Notes: generated by a model from the sequence alone, not told the origin. A stretch of DNA of 64,000 bases from an uncultured Ruminococcus sp. (GCA_900544395.1 UQVC01000010.1:1-64000); one strand, 5' to 3'. Positions 9,266 through 17,226 are shown, counted from the first letter of the stretch. Translations and numbers: made by a program.

Positions 9266-9296
9266 ATCCTAAAGTATAGGGTAGCCCTAGAGTCAA
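9266..9296 (-). promoter_or_regulatory. MerR-type promoter with 19-base spacer and dyad
   Basis: Leftward -35 TTGACT (9291-9296), a 19-base spacer, -10 TAGGAT (9266-9271). The spacer contains the dyad TAGGG-TAG-CCCTA. The over-long spacer with a central palindrome is the hallmark of promoters untwisted by MerR-family activators. It would start about 40 bases before the GNAT gene. No MerR gene is in the window. Confidence 0.75.
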
Positions 9297-9326
9297 TAGG
9301 AGGTTTTCAAAAAGTGATAACTTTCT

Positions 9327-9413
9327 TCATAAACAAACTGAGAAATCACTGCCCTTTTCTGAAAGCACACTTTCAATATCCACTTTTGTATCTTGAATGT
9401 CCACTTTTCTCAT
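9327..9413 (-). pseudogene. Short remnant resembling the C-terminal region of a divergent-AAA (AlbA-type) ATP-binding protein
   Basis: Twenty-eight codons read KVDIQDTKVDIESVLSEKG followed by SDFSV, then a stop. This wording matches, from memory, the linker before the C-terminal winged helix of the mobile-element-associated ATP-binding proteins with an AlbA_2 domain. There is a stop just upstream in frame and no domain continues downstream, so it is a decayed fragment. The remaining bases of the 320-base gap between the GNAT gene and blaI hold only the two promoters listed. Confidence 0.35.
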
Positions 9414-9472
9414 TCAAAAGTAGGTTTCTAAGAAATACTTCCAGATATTCTGCAGATAAATATTTATAAAAA

Positions 9473-9501
9473 TTGACAATCCCCTCATTCACATCTATAC
9501 T
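9473..9501 (+). promoter_or_regulatory. Promoter of blaI-blaR1
   Basis: -35 TTGACA (9473-9478), 17-base spacer, -10 TATACT (9496-9501). The predicted start point falls at the BlaI-like operator. Confidence 0.85.
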
Positions 9502-9507
9502 ATTTCT

Positions 9508-9523
9508 ATTACAATCGTAAGAT
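9508..9523. promoter_or_regulatory. BlaI-type operator, copy 1
   Basis: ATTACAATCGTAAGAT lies over the predicted start point of blaI. It matches the TACA-N2-TGTA core of bla/mec operators with one changed base, and its flank GATTTAAA is shared with the copies near 14.1-14.2 kb. Autorepression is expected. Confidence 0.75.
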
Positions 9524-9539
9524 TTAAAGGAGATCTATT

Positions 9540-9917
9540 ATGAAAGCACTTCCCCAAATTTCTGAAGCTGAATTTGAGGTCATGAAAATTGTATGGAAAT
9601 ATGCGCCCATCAGCACAAATGAAATTACAGAAAAGCTATTACAGACAACAAACTGGAGCCCCAAAACGATCCAGACTCTGATCAAACGTCTTGTAACCAA
9701 AGGCGCTCTCACTTATGAAAAGCAAAGCCGTATGTTTGTATATACTCCGATGGTAAAAGAAAGCGAATATATTGGACAGGAAAGTTCTTCTTTTCTGAAC
9801 CGATATTATGATGGAGATATTACAGCTATGGTATCTGCCTTTATCGAAAATGATAAATTATCAGAATCGGAACTGGATACGCTCCGTACTCTTCTTTCGG
9901 AAAAAGGAGGAAAATAA
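9540..9917 (+). CDS. blaI: BlaI/MecI family transcriptional repressor
   Basis: A 125-residue winged-helix repressor. ISEAEFEVMKIVW opens the first helix, and NWSPKTIQTLIKRLVTKGAL is the recognition region, both highly characteristic of BlaI/MecI. The C-terminal helices form the dimer and contain the segment cut when the sensor is triggered. AAAGGAG precedes the ATG. blaR1 follows after one base, so translation is coupled. Its operator is present at its own promoter and twice at the operon ending at 14116, which is the likely target set. No beta-lactamase gene is in the window. Confidence 0.95.
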   Translation: MKALPQISEAEFEVMKIVWKYAPISTNEITEKLLQTTNWSPKTIQTLIKRLVTKGALTYEKQSRMFVYTPMVKESEYIGQESSSFLNRYYDGDITAMVSAFIENDKLSESELDTLRTLLSEKGGK

Positions 9918-9918
9918 A

Positions 9919-11715
9919 ATGGCTGATTTCATGATCCGCTTTCTAATCTGCAATACACTATTGTGCGGTATCATCGGGATTCTTTTGCTCCTGAAGCGTA
10001 TTTTAAAAAACAGTTTATCCAGCCGGATGCAGTATAACATATGGTTCCTGCTGCTCGGACTTTTAGCTGTTCCGTTTTTGCCGTTCCGTTTTTTTAAGTT
10101 ATCCGAACTGTTCGTATGGTTGAAAAATCGGAACTTCATTCCAACTGCCGGAATTGAAACCGCCACAGTCCAAGCCTCTCACACGAATATTGCCGACTCC
10201 CAAAACTGGATGGAAGATTTCACCCTTTCCGTAAACAGAGAAGTGCCTTCTGTCATTGGCTATCTGTTGTTTGTGATCTGGATATCGGGTATCATCACCA
10301 TGCTGATATTCGTAATCCGTTCTGCGCTATCTCTGCGTGCTTTGAAAAACTCTGCATTGCCGCTTCAAAATCAAAAAGTTCAACGACTATATCAACGTTG
10401 CCTGAGTGATTGTGGTATTACAAAATATATTCCGATATACAGCACTGCTTACCTCAAATCACCCGTGATTGTGGGAGTTTGGAAACCGTGTATCTATCTT
10501 CCCATTCATCTGATATCAGAGGGTAATGAGACAGAGATCCGCTATATGCTGTTACATGAACTGCAGCACCACAAACATAACGACGGAATTGCAAATTATT
10601 TCATAAGCCTTGCCGGAATCATTTACTGGTTCCATCCACTTGTCTGGTATGCGCTGAAAGAAATGCGTGGTGACCGGGAAATCGCCTGTGATACTTCCGT
10701 TTTAAAGCTGTTGGAATCTGAAGACTATGTATCTTATGGAAATACGCTGATTAACTTTGCCGAAAAAATTTCTCTGACTCCTTTTCCTTTTGCCTCAGGA
10801 ATCAGTGGAACTATGAAACAGATGAAGCGAAGAATCCAAAACATTGCATCTTATGAAAGACCGAACTTCCAGAAAAAACTAAAAAGTATGACAGCTTTTG
10901 TGCTGGTATTCCTTCTTCTCGTCGGACTTGCACCGTTTGTTTCTACTTATGCTGCAGACAAAAATCACTATCAGTGGAATACTTCTTCCAAAAACTGCTC
11001 CCAGATAGATCTGAGTAACTATTTCGGCAAATATGAAGGCAGTTTTGTGTTATACGATTTGGAAAACGATGTATGGAATATCCATAATAGGAAACGTGCC
11101 ACCTTACGGGTTGCACCAAACTCCACCTATAAAATATACAGCGCTTTGTTTGGATTGGAAGATGGCATCATCACACCGGAAAACTCTTTCATCAAATGGA
11201 ATGGAATCTCTTATCCCTTTGAAGCATGGAACGCAGATCAGACGTTACCGTCAGCAATGAGCGCTTCCGTCAACTGGTATTTTGAATACCTTGACGAACA
11301 ACTGGGAGAAACTTCCGTTCAAGAGTATCTTCACAAAATCGAATACGGAAATGAGGATTTAAGCGGTGATTTTTCTTCCTACTGGATGGAATCTTCCCTG
11401 AAAATTTCTCCTATCGAACAGGTGAAACTTCTCATCCAATTGCAGAATCATAACTTAGGATTTGCACCAGAACATGTGGACACAGTAAAAGATGCCATTC
11501 ATATCTCTACCTCTTCTTTTGGGGACCTCTATGGAAAAACCGGAACTGGACGGGTAAACGGACAGGATATCAACGGATGGTTTATCGGCTTCATAGAAAA
11601 TACAGATAATACCTACTTTTTTGCCACCAATATCCAAAATGAACAACTTGCGACTGGCAGTAAAGCGTCAGATATCACTTTATCCATCTTGTCTGATCTG
11701 AACATATGGAAATAG
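9919..11715 (+). CDS. blaR1: BlaR1-type sensor/signal transducer, M56 peptidase with penicillin-binding domain
   Basis: A 598-residue membrane sensor; start placed at MADFMIRF, preceded by AAAGGAGG. Four membrane segments surround a cytoplasmic zinc metalloprotease of family M56 (HELQH at 213-217, then E254). After the last membrane segment (about 323-345) comes an extracellular class D beta-lactamase-like sensor with STYK (402-405, acylated Ser402), SVN (450-452) and KTG (540-542). All motifs are intact, so it should bind beta-lactams or related cell-wall ligands and trigger cleavage of BlaI. The partner repressor is directly upstream. The output appears to be the leftward two-gene operon facing it rather than a beta-lactamase. 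Confidence 0.95.
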   Translation: MADFMIRFLICNTLLCGIIGILLLLKRILKNSLSSRMQYNIWFLLLGLLAVPFLPFRFFKLSELFVWLKNRNFIPTAGIETATVQASHTNIADSQNWMEDFTLSVNREVPSVIGYLLFVIWISGIITMLIFVIRSALSLRALKNSALPLQNQKVQRLYQRCLSDCGITKYIPIYSTAYLKSPVIVGVWKPCIYLPIHLISEGNETEIRYMLLHELQHHKHNDGIANYFISLAGIIYWFHPLVWYALKEMRGDREIACDTSVLKLLESEDYVSYGNTLINFAEKISLTPFPFASGISGTMKQMKRRIQNIASYERPNFQKKLKSMTAFVLVFLLLVGLAPFVSTYAADKNHYQWNTSSKNCSQIDLSNYFGKYEGSFVLYDLENDVWNIHNRKRATLRVAPNSTYKIYSALFGLEDGIITPENSFIKWNGISYPFEAWNADQTLPSAMSASVNWYFEYLDEQLGETSVQEYLHKIEYGNEDLSGDFSSYWMESSLKISPIEQVKLLIQLQNHNLGFAPEHVDTVKDAIHISTSSFGDLYGKTGTGRVNGQDINGWFIGFIENTDNTYFFATNIQNEQLATGSKASDITLSILSDLNIWK

Positions 11716-11722
11716 TCAAAAT

Positions 11723-11754
11723 AGAGAACCTTAGCCAAAGCGCTCGGGTTCTCT
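11723..11754. terminator. Hairpin between convergent blaR1 and the BlaI-controlled operon
   Basis: AGAGAACC pairs perfectly with GGTTCTCT around a 16-base loop. No strong T-run follows on either strand, so it may be a weak bidirectional terminator. Confidence 0.5.
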
Positions 11755-11790
11755 CACTTCATACTTGAAACCTATAATTTACCATGAAGT

Positions 11791-13182
11791 CTATTCTAAA
11801 TCCTTTACCTCTTTCGATTCGTAATCATACTGGTACATATCTAAAATCTCAGCATCCAGCAAGCTCCATGATCCATCTGTACTTTTTATATTCTTATAAT
11901 ACACATATTGTGCCTTTGTTCCTTCTTGAACATCACGATCATACATTAGATATCTGATCTCCGTTTCATCCTCGAAGGTAACGATATAGCTATCTCCCTT
12001 TGCATTATAATCTTTTCTATATTCTGCATCAGTATCCTTTATGTAGGTTTGATATATTTTCAAATAACCTTCGTCAATTTTCTTGATTTTTTTATTTTCA
12101 TCTTGATATTCTAATTCTTTCTCCAAATCCCCATACTTTTTATCAAAATACTCCTGTTGTGTAATTGAAGCATCTATATCTTCTATTCCGTCTGCATTTC
12201 TTAAGAACTGAAGAACCAAAATATTTTCTTCTTTGTACAGCCTATATGATGGTTTATCTAACCACACAGGAGTTTTAACTATCACTGTTCCATTATTATT
12301 ATAATGTTCTGAATCTTCATTTAACATGTTCACAAATATCCCCAATGCCATTATAAGCACTACGATTATTCCGACTACCCATAAAAGAATTCTTTTCAAT
12401 AAAGATTTCTTTTTATTCGTTTTTATGATCCTAGATAAAACACAAGTCCATATAACATTCAAACCTTGTAGAATCAAAAGCAGTATGATTGGAACTGTTC
12501 TTAGAAACCATAAACGAAAAATTTCTCCATCTGATAAAGGATATCCTATTTTAATGCCAACATACACCAATGATACCATAACGGTAATCATCGTAGCCGC
12601 CACTAATATCTTTATTATAAAAGACATTTTCTTTCCCGGTTCTATAGGTTCTGTTTCTATATCTTGAATAAAATTTCTGAGCATCATTAGCTCATTTTCA
12701 GATAGAACAGTTTTATTGATCAATATAACTTTATTGTCTTTACGAATCAGAAAAATATAATTTTCAATCTCTCCCTTGCTAACAAATGAACTCCAATAAT
12801 TATGTGTAACTCCAATCTCTGAAACTATCTCCACACCCTCTTTTGAAAATAAATATTTTCGTTCGCTATTCATATTTTGTTCTTCTTTATTTATGACTGC
12901 TTTCATAAATGCCTTTTGGATTTTTTCTACATTTAGACCTAATGCAGCAAATCCACTGCTTAACAATAGACATATCCATGCAAATGACATATGAAACAAG
13001 TATAAACAAATTGCTAAAGAAAAAAGATAAAAAGCACTCACCAAAGTTGTACCTTTGATTACTCTATTGGTCTTTCTAGTTTTTAATGAACTAAGATGCA
13101 TCAAAATATCCTTTGCTTCTTCGTCTATATTTAAGTAATATATAACTTTATTATCACAAAATTCTTTCTCTTCAACTGCCAT
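11791..13182 (-). CDS. Membrane protein with YcxB-like domain and extracytoplasmic C-terminal domain
   Basis: A 463-residue protein. Residues 1-175 resemble the YcxB-like family: a two-helix membrane hairpin (about 46-85) followed by a strand-rich segment with RKYLFSKEGVEI. Three further membrane segments lie at about 188-210, 222-250 and 262-288. The last 170 residues, after the final membrane segment, are hydrophilic and probably outside the cell; they contain GTVIVKTPVWLDKP and several strands but no motif I can name. Its start overlaps the preceding gene by 11 bases, so the two are co-translated. Through the shared promoter it should be under BlaI control. Function unknown; a cell-envelope stress role is inferred from the regulator. 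Confidence 0.8.
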   Translation of the reverse strand: MAVEEKEFCDNKVIYYLNIDEEAKDILMHLSSLKTRKTNRVIKGTTLVSAFYLFSLAICLYLFHMSFAWICLLLSSGFAALGLNVEKIQKAFMKAVINKEEQNMNSERKYLFSKEGVEIVSEIGVTHNYWSSFVSKGEIENYIFLIRKDNKVILINKTVLSENELMMLRNFIQDIETEPIEPGKKMSFIIKILVAATMITVMVSLVYVGIKIGYPLSDGEIFRLWFLRTVPIILLLILQGLNVIWTCVLSRIIKTNKKKSLLKRILLWVVGIIVVLIMALGIFVNMLNEDSEHYNNNGTVIVKTPVWLDKPSYRLYKEENILVLQFLRNADGIEDIDASITQQEYFDKKYGDLEKELEYQDENKKIKKIDEGYLKIYQTYIKDTDAEYRKDYNAKGDSYIVTFEDETEIRYLMYDRDVQEGTKAQYVYYKNIKSTDGSWSLLDAEILDMYQYDYESKEVKDLE

Positions 13183-14116
13183 TCTTAATTTCTCCCTTCA
13201 CGCGATACTGATATTCCGGGACATTGTTTCTGTCTTCTTTTCGGATTTCATTCCCTAAATATTGAAAACTCCCATCTTCTTTGAATTTGACTGTTAATTC
13301 ATGTGTAATAAGAGCATCATCACAGATCACCATGTCACAGACTGCATTTACTGTTAATGTAACCGTATCATTCGGATTTTCTTTTATTTCAACTACCTCC
13401 GGCACAGAGGTTCCAAAAAAGTTAGGGGAATAATTTCCACATCCTAATGGCACCCATGCGTACATGTTTGTTCTTTCATCAAATTCCGCATATTCCTGCA
13501 GCTCTTCCTCTGATATTGGAAGATATTCCATTATCAGACTTTCAAACTCAGCTTTTGGAATCCCGCCCGTATTGCTTTCTGCTTGAAACCGCTCTCCATA
13601 TTTCATTTCATACAAGTATTCATACAATCCATTATAATCTAATGCATCCAAATTGTTTAAATCCCAATCGGAACATAACAGATTATTTCCATGATACCCG
13701 ATTTCCTGAACACATCGTTTTGTCAGTTCTCTCTCCTTTTCCGGCATGGGTACAATTCGGATCAAACAGCTTCCATCTATGATTTCTGTAACTTCCGGCG
13801 GTTCTGGCACACACAGTTCATAGCAAAACCACCCGTTTTCTGTGTATTCCCATTCTTTAATCTGCATGCAGGTCGTATACGCAATCCCCGGTGTATCATT
13901 TTCCAGCCAATCCCCGCTTGTACTGACTACATACATCTCTTCCCCATCGAAAAGAAACTTTTTTCTGTTAATGCCGCCATCTCGGCGTATCTCATATATC
14001 ACTGCAGAACCACTTCTTCCATTTTCACAATCCTTCAGAAATCGATCTGACTTTTCATAGTTCTCCATATCACAATAGGGTATGGTTACTGAAACCGGGT
14101 GTCCTGTTTTCTTCAC
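13172..14116 (-). CDS. Conserved hypothetical protein (DUF6070-like), no signal peptide
   Basis: A 314-residue protein beginning with GTG after GGAGG. It resembles, from memory, a Clostridia family annotated DUF6070, with stretches such as VSVTIPYCDMENYEKS, EWEYTENGWFCYELC and LNNLDALDYNGLYEYLY. Relatives I recall carry an N-terminal lipoprotein or signal segment; this one starts directly in the conserved domain, so it may be cytoplasmic or shortened. First gene of a two-gene operon with the YcxB-like protein, behind a promoter whose spacer holds a BlaI-type operator. No catalytic motif is visible. Confidence 0.75.
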   Translation of the reverse strand: MKKTGHPVSVTIPYCDMENYEKSDRFLKDCENGRSGSAVIYEIRRDGGINRKKFLFDGEEMYVVSTSGDWLENDTPGIAYTTCMQIKEWEYTENGWFCYELCVPEPPEVTEIIDGSCLIRIVPMPEKERELTKRCVQEIGYHGNNLLCSDWDLNNLDALDYNGLYEYLYEMKYGERFQAESNTGGIPKAEFESLIMEYLPISEEELQEYAEFDERTNMYAWVPLGCGNYSPNFFGTSVPEVVEIKENPNDTVTLTVNAVCDMVICDDALITHELTVKFKEDGSFQYLGNEIRKEDRNNVPEYQYRVKGEIKNGS

Positions 14117-14130
14117 TTTTCCTCCTTTTT

Positions 14131-14146
14131 ATTACATTTGTAAGAT
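14131..14146. promoter_or_regulatory. BlaI-type operator, copy 2
   Basis: ATTACATTTGTAAGAT, a perfect TTACA-N2-TGTAA dyad, lies in the leader between the promoter and the GTG start of the DUF6070-like gene. Confidence 0.75.
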
Positions 14147-14195
14147 TTAAAATCAAAAAAAAATTAATTTTCCTTAATCCGTTTGATTTGTATAA

Positions 14196-14224
14196 ATATT
14201 ACATCTGTAAGAATTAAAAGTCAA
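14196..14224 (-). promoter_or_regulatory. Promoter of the BlaI-controlled operon, operator inside
   Basis: Leftward -35 TTGACT (14219-14224), 17-base spacer, -10 TAATAT (14196-14201). The third BlaI-type operator, ATTACATCTGTAAGAA (14198-14213), fills the spacer and touches the -10, so a bound repressor would exclude RNA polymerase. Confidence 0.8.
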
Positions 14225-14235
14225 GTTGATTCTTT

Positions 14236-14277
14236 CAAAAAAACGATGGCTTTGATCTCCTGTTCAAAACCACCGTT
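14236..14277 (-). terminator. Terminator of the feo operon
   Basis: Read leftwards, AACGGTGG-TTTTGA pairs with TCAAA-GCCATCGTT around a short loop and is followed by seven T. It closes the feo/DUF2325 run and insulates it from the BlaI-controlled promoter. Confidence 0.85.
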
Positions 14278-14296
14278 CTTTATGTCTATTTTTTCT

Positions 14297-14578
14297 TTAT
14301 CCACAACAGCTTTCCAGAATCTCTGTTAAGGCATTTTTACTGCTGGTATGACATCGAATCACATTCGTCCGGCTGGAATCCACCTCATCCAATGCAATCT
14401 TTACCATCTTATGGGATACCGTATTTGTAAACAAGACCAGCACATCCGGAGAGCCAATCTGTTTATGAAGTCCGGCCCTCATCTGTGTAAACACTTTCGC
14501 CTTGCACCGATATCCCTTACAGACCTCCTTATATTGTGCCACCATTCGATCATGTCCTCCGATTATTACAATACTCAT
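14297..14578 (-). CDS. DUF2325 domain protein
   Basis: A 93-residue single-domain protein matching DUF2325: it opens with MSIVIIGGHDRM, a Rossmann-like strand-loop, and ends with two cysteines (SCCG). Members are small, soluble and of unknown function, and are often found at the ends of feo operons in Clostridia. Here it is the last gene of the feo run, directly before the terminator. Conserved Cys residues (C19, C25, C76, C91-C92) could bind metal, which fits the context, but that is inference. Confidence 0.85.
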   Translation of the reverse strand: MSIVIIGGHDRMVAQYKEVCKGYRCKAKVFTQMRAGLHKQIGSPDVLVLFTNTVSHKMVKIALDEVDSSRTNVIRCHTSSKNALTEILESCCG

Positions 14579-14621
14579 ACCTGCACCTCCGTTTATTTGG
14601 TCAGCTTCTTTTCACCATTTC

Positions 14622-14798
14622 TCATTTTACTGCACTGTCGCATCCGCAGCTGCACACTGTATTTTCTGTGTGTCCGGAACATTTTCCTGCGGACGGACAA
14701 CCGATACACTTTATTCCACTCTTTTTCGCCTTCCATATCGAAACACTTGCACTCCCAACAAGGAACAATATGATCCCAATAACCAGAAAATCTGCCAT
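14622..14798 (-). CDS. FeoB-associated Cys-rich membrane protein
   Basis: A 58-residue protein: a single N-terminal membrane helix (MADFLVIGIILFLVG) followed by a cytoplasmic tail with CIGCPSAGKC and later CSCGC. This is the pattern of the FeoB-associated Cys-rich small proteins that replace FeoC in many Firmicutes and are thought to support ferrous iron handling. Start chosen at ATGGCAGAT, with AAGGAG about ten bases upstream. It lies between feoB and the DUF2325 gene on the same strand, 20 bases after feoB. A longer reading in another frame covers the same stretch and is an artefact. Confidence 0.92.
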   Translation of the reverse strand: MADFLVIGIILFLVGSASVSIWKAKKSGIKCIGCPSAGKCSGHTENTVCSCGCDSAVK

Positions 14799-14818
14799 AT
14801 GTCATTCTCCTTTCTTGT

Positions 14819-16816
14819 CTATGCGTGCAAACGGTACTCTGCACTGAACGTTTTCTCTTTTCTCAAGATCAGCACAGCCAATATTGCTGCAAATACAGCC
14901 ACCGCGATCAATCCTGGGACAAAACCGCTTCCAAAAGCTCCGGTTGCTGCAAATGTACCGATCTGATATACAAAGAATGCAACTGTATAGCCAGTGCCCA
15001 CCTGCAGCGCAATGCCGCCCCACAGCCACTTTTTATCCTGCATCTCGGAATTCATCGCACCAAGAGCGGCAAAACACGGCGGTGTAAAAAGATTGAACAT
15101 CAGATATGCCAGTGCCGCTGCTTTTGTAAGTCCCATAACCATTGCCACTTCATTGGCTCCGCCAACCAATGCCAGTTCCTCTGTATCGATAAAATTTGTC
15201 AGTCCATAGACAACTGCCAGTGTGCCGACCACATTCTCTTTTGCAATGAAACCGGTGATTGCTGCCGCTGCAAGCTGCCAGGCGCCAAATCCAAGAGGAA
15301 TCAAAAGCACCGCAAACGGAGATGCAATGGATGCCAGAATGGACGTACTTTCCATTCCTTCTTCCACGACCTGGAACTGCCAGTTAAAACTCTGCATAAT
15401 CTGTACAACCGTATTGCATACCAAAATGATCGTTCCTGCCTTTACAATATATGCCTTGCCACGGGAAAGCATAGAAAATGCCGCACGTTTCAGACTTGGA
15501 AGTTTGTATTCCGGAAGTTCCATAATAAAGAACGATTTACGGAATTTATATCCTGTAATCTTTTTCACCAATAATGCTCCCAGAAAAATTAATACAAGTC
15601 CAACCAGATACATCGTCGGACCAACCCAGGAAGCATCTGCAAAAAATGCGCCTGCGAACAACGCAATGACAGGAAGCTTTGCTCCACATGGCATAAACGG
15701 TGTCAGCATAGCCGTTGCTCTTCTTTCTCTTTCATTGCGAATGGTACGGCAGGCCATAATCCCCGGAATGGCACATCCAGTTCCGATCACCATCGGGATT
15801 ACCGACTTTCCGGAGAGACCGACTCTCTTAAAGATCGGGTCTAACACTACCGCAGCGCGTGCCATATATCCGCAGTCCTCTAACAGAGCGATCAGAAAAT
15901 ACATCACCATGACCAGCGGCAGGAAACCGACTACCGCGCCTACCCCTCCAATGATCCCATCTACGAGAAGTGCCTGGAGAAACGGACTTGCCTCTTCCAC
16001 TAAGCCTGCAATCCAGACCTGGAAAGTTTCGATCCAGCCGACCAGCCAGTCTGCGATCCAGGTTCCGATCGTCGACTGGGAGATGTAAAATACGCCAAAC
16101 ATAACCACTGCGAAGATAGGGATTCCAACCAATTTGTTGGTGAGCACCCTGTCAATGCTGTCCTGCTTATTTTTATCCTTTGTGAACACCTTTCTCTTTT
16201 CAACTGCTTTTACAAGTCCATTTACAAATTCAAACCGTTTTCTATCTGCTGCCTCAACCTGTGCTTTGTCCTGCAGATCAATCTCTGCCTGTACATAAGG
16301 TGCCTTCTGTCTGTATTCCTTCAATGCAGCCGCCTGATTTACAACTTCCCTCAATCCTTTATGGTCAGAAGTTACAGACACCGTCTGAATGACCGGACAC
16401 CCTAACTTTTCTGCTAATTGCTTTCCATCAATTTCTGTTTTTTTCTTTTCTGTAATGTCGCTTTTATTCAGAGCAACTACCACCGGAATTCCCAGTTCCA
16501 GAAGCTGTGTTGTAAAAAACAAACTTCTGCTTAAGTTTGTCGCATCCACAATATTGATAATGACATCTGGATTTTCATTTTTTACATAGCTGCTGGTAAT
16601 GCTCTCCTCTGATGTAAACGGAGACATGGAATAAGCTCCCGGCAAATCTACTGCCATCAATTCCTCTGTTCCTTCAAAATACCCTTTTCTAATCGGACTT
16701 TCCTTTTTTTCTACCGTCACACCGGCCCAATTCCCCACACGTTCATTTCTTCCTGTGAGCGCATTGTACATGGTCGTTTTTCCACTGTTTGGATTTCCTG
16801 CCAACGCAATCCTCAT
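14819..16816 (-). CDS. feoB: Ferrous iron transporter FeoB
   Basis: A 665-residue inner-membrane iron(II) transporter. The N-terminal G domain has G1 GNPNSGKTT (7-15), G3 DLPG (57-60) and G4 NKSD (117-120). A helical linker ends near residue 210, and two gate blocks of membrane segments follow, the first containing GTGCAIPGIMACRT. The protein is somewhat shorter than the roughly 770-residue E. coli form, as is usual in Clostridia. GGAGGAG precedes the ATG. It follows feoA but is separated from it by a terminator-like hairpin and has its own TTAG-N6-CTAA box, so the two genes may be expressed at different levels. Confidence 0.96.
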   Translation of the reverse strand: MRIALAGNPNSGKTTMYNALTGRNERVGNWAGVTVEKKESPIRKGYFEGTEELMAVDLPGAYSMSPFTSEESITSSYVKNENPDVIINIVDATNLSRSLFFTTQLLELGIPVVVALNKSDITEKKKTEIDGKQLAEKLGCPVIQTVSVTSDHKGLREVVNQAAALKEYRQKAPYVQAEIDLQDKAQVEAADRKRFEFVNGLVKAVEKRKVFTKDKNKQDSIDRVLTNKLVGIPIFAVVMFGVFYISQSTIGTWIADWLVGWIETFQVWIAGLVEEASPFLQALLVDGIIGGVGAVVGFLPLVMVMYFLIALLEDCGYMARAAVVLDPIFKRVGLSGKSVIPMVIGTGCAIPGIMACRTIRNERERRATAMLTPFMPCGAKLPVIALFAGAFFADASWVGPTMYLVGLVLIFLGALLVKKITGYKFRKSFFIMELPEYKLPSLKRAAFSMLSRGKAYIVKAGTIILVCNTVVQIMQSFNWQFQVVEEGMESTSILASIASPFAVLLIPLGFGAWQLAAAAITGFIAKENVVGTLAVVYGLTNFIDTEELALVGGANEVAMVMGLTKAAALAYLMFNLFTPPCFAALGAMNSEMQDKKWLWGGIALQVGTGYTVAFFVYQIGTFAATGAFGSGFVPGLIAVAVFAAILAVLILRKEKTFSAEYRLHA

Positions 16817-16843
16817 GTTCTGTCTCCTCCTTCATCTCATGCA

Positions 16844-16859
16844 GTTAGTCGTTTCTAAC
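16844..16859. promoter_or_regulatory. DtxR-like metal regulator box before feoB
   Basis: GTTAGTCGTTTCTAAC is a five-base perfect dyad and shares the TTAG-N6-CTAA core with the box at the feoA promoter. That core also lies within the DtxR/IdeR consensus. It sits in the feoB leader. Confidence 0.55.
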
Positions 16860-16868
16860 CATCTTTCT

Positions 16869-16897
16869 TAAAAAAATAGCGATCGAAACCACTATTT
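16869..16897 (-). terminator. Terminator-like hairpin between feoA and feoB
   Basis: Read leftwards, AAATAGTG pairs with CGCTATTT (one G-U pair) and is followed by a run of T. It begins in the feoA stop codon and would reduce read-through into feoB. Confidence 0.6.
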
Positions 16898-17145
16898 TAT
16901 ATGGAAATAGCTTGCGCTAAATCCGTATCCATATTATATCTGCCATCCTTAATCGATACCACGCACCCTCCTTTTCGATGTGCAATTACAGTAATCGGTT
17001 CTCCACTATAACATCCCAGGGAAAATAAAAATGCATTCAATTCTTCGTCATCTGTCGCAATGCCCTTTACAATATACTCTTCCCCTTCTTTCGCTTCCGA
17101 TAGGTTCATAAGCCTCCGATACACTCCATTCCTTTTATTTTCCAT
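16897..17145 (-). CDS. feoA: Ferrous iron transport protein A
   Basis: An 82-residue SH3-like FeoA protein. The family pattern is visible: a MNLSEAKEGEEYIVKGI opening, the LGCYSGEPITVIAHRKGG turn, then a strand with VSIKDGRYNMD. FeoA interacts with FeoB and is needed for iron(II) uptake. GGAG lies eight bases before the ATG used here; translation from the internal MNLSEAK (residue 13) cannot be excluded. First gene of the feo run, with promoter and metal-box-like dyads upstream. Confidence 0.93.
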   Translation of the reverse strand: MENKRNGVYRRLMNLSEAKEGEEYIVKGIATDDEELNAFLFSLGCYSGEPITVIAHRKGGCVVSIKDGRYNMDTDLAQAISI

Positions 17146-17172
17146 TTTTCATCTCCATAATACCTGTTTTTT

Positions 17173-17188
17173 AAGTTTTGTAAAACTT
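17173..17188. promoter_or_regulatory. Palindrome in the feoA leader
   Basis: AAGTTTTGTAAAACTT, seven paired bases on each side, lies just downstream of the predicted feoA transcription start. It could be a second operator or an RNA hairpin; no regulator can be named. Confidence 0.4.
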
Positions 17189-17195
17189 ATTATAG

Positions 17196-17226
17196 TTAGT
17201 TTATTCTAATTACCTTGGTTTGTCAA
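17196..17226 (-). promoter_or_regulatory. feoA promoter overlapped by a DtxR-like box
   Basis: Leftward -35 TTGACA (17221-17226), 17-base spacer, -10 TAAACT (17198-17203). The dyad TTAGTTTATTCTAA (17196-17209) covers the -10, a typical position for an iron- or manganese-dependent repressor of the DtxR/MntR family. Confidence 0.7.

Noticed and set aside
14593..14844. An 83-codon leftward reading over the Cys-rich gene
   Set aside because: It is in another frame; the 58-residue FeoB-associated reading has a membrane helix, CxxC motifs and a proper ribosome binding site.
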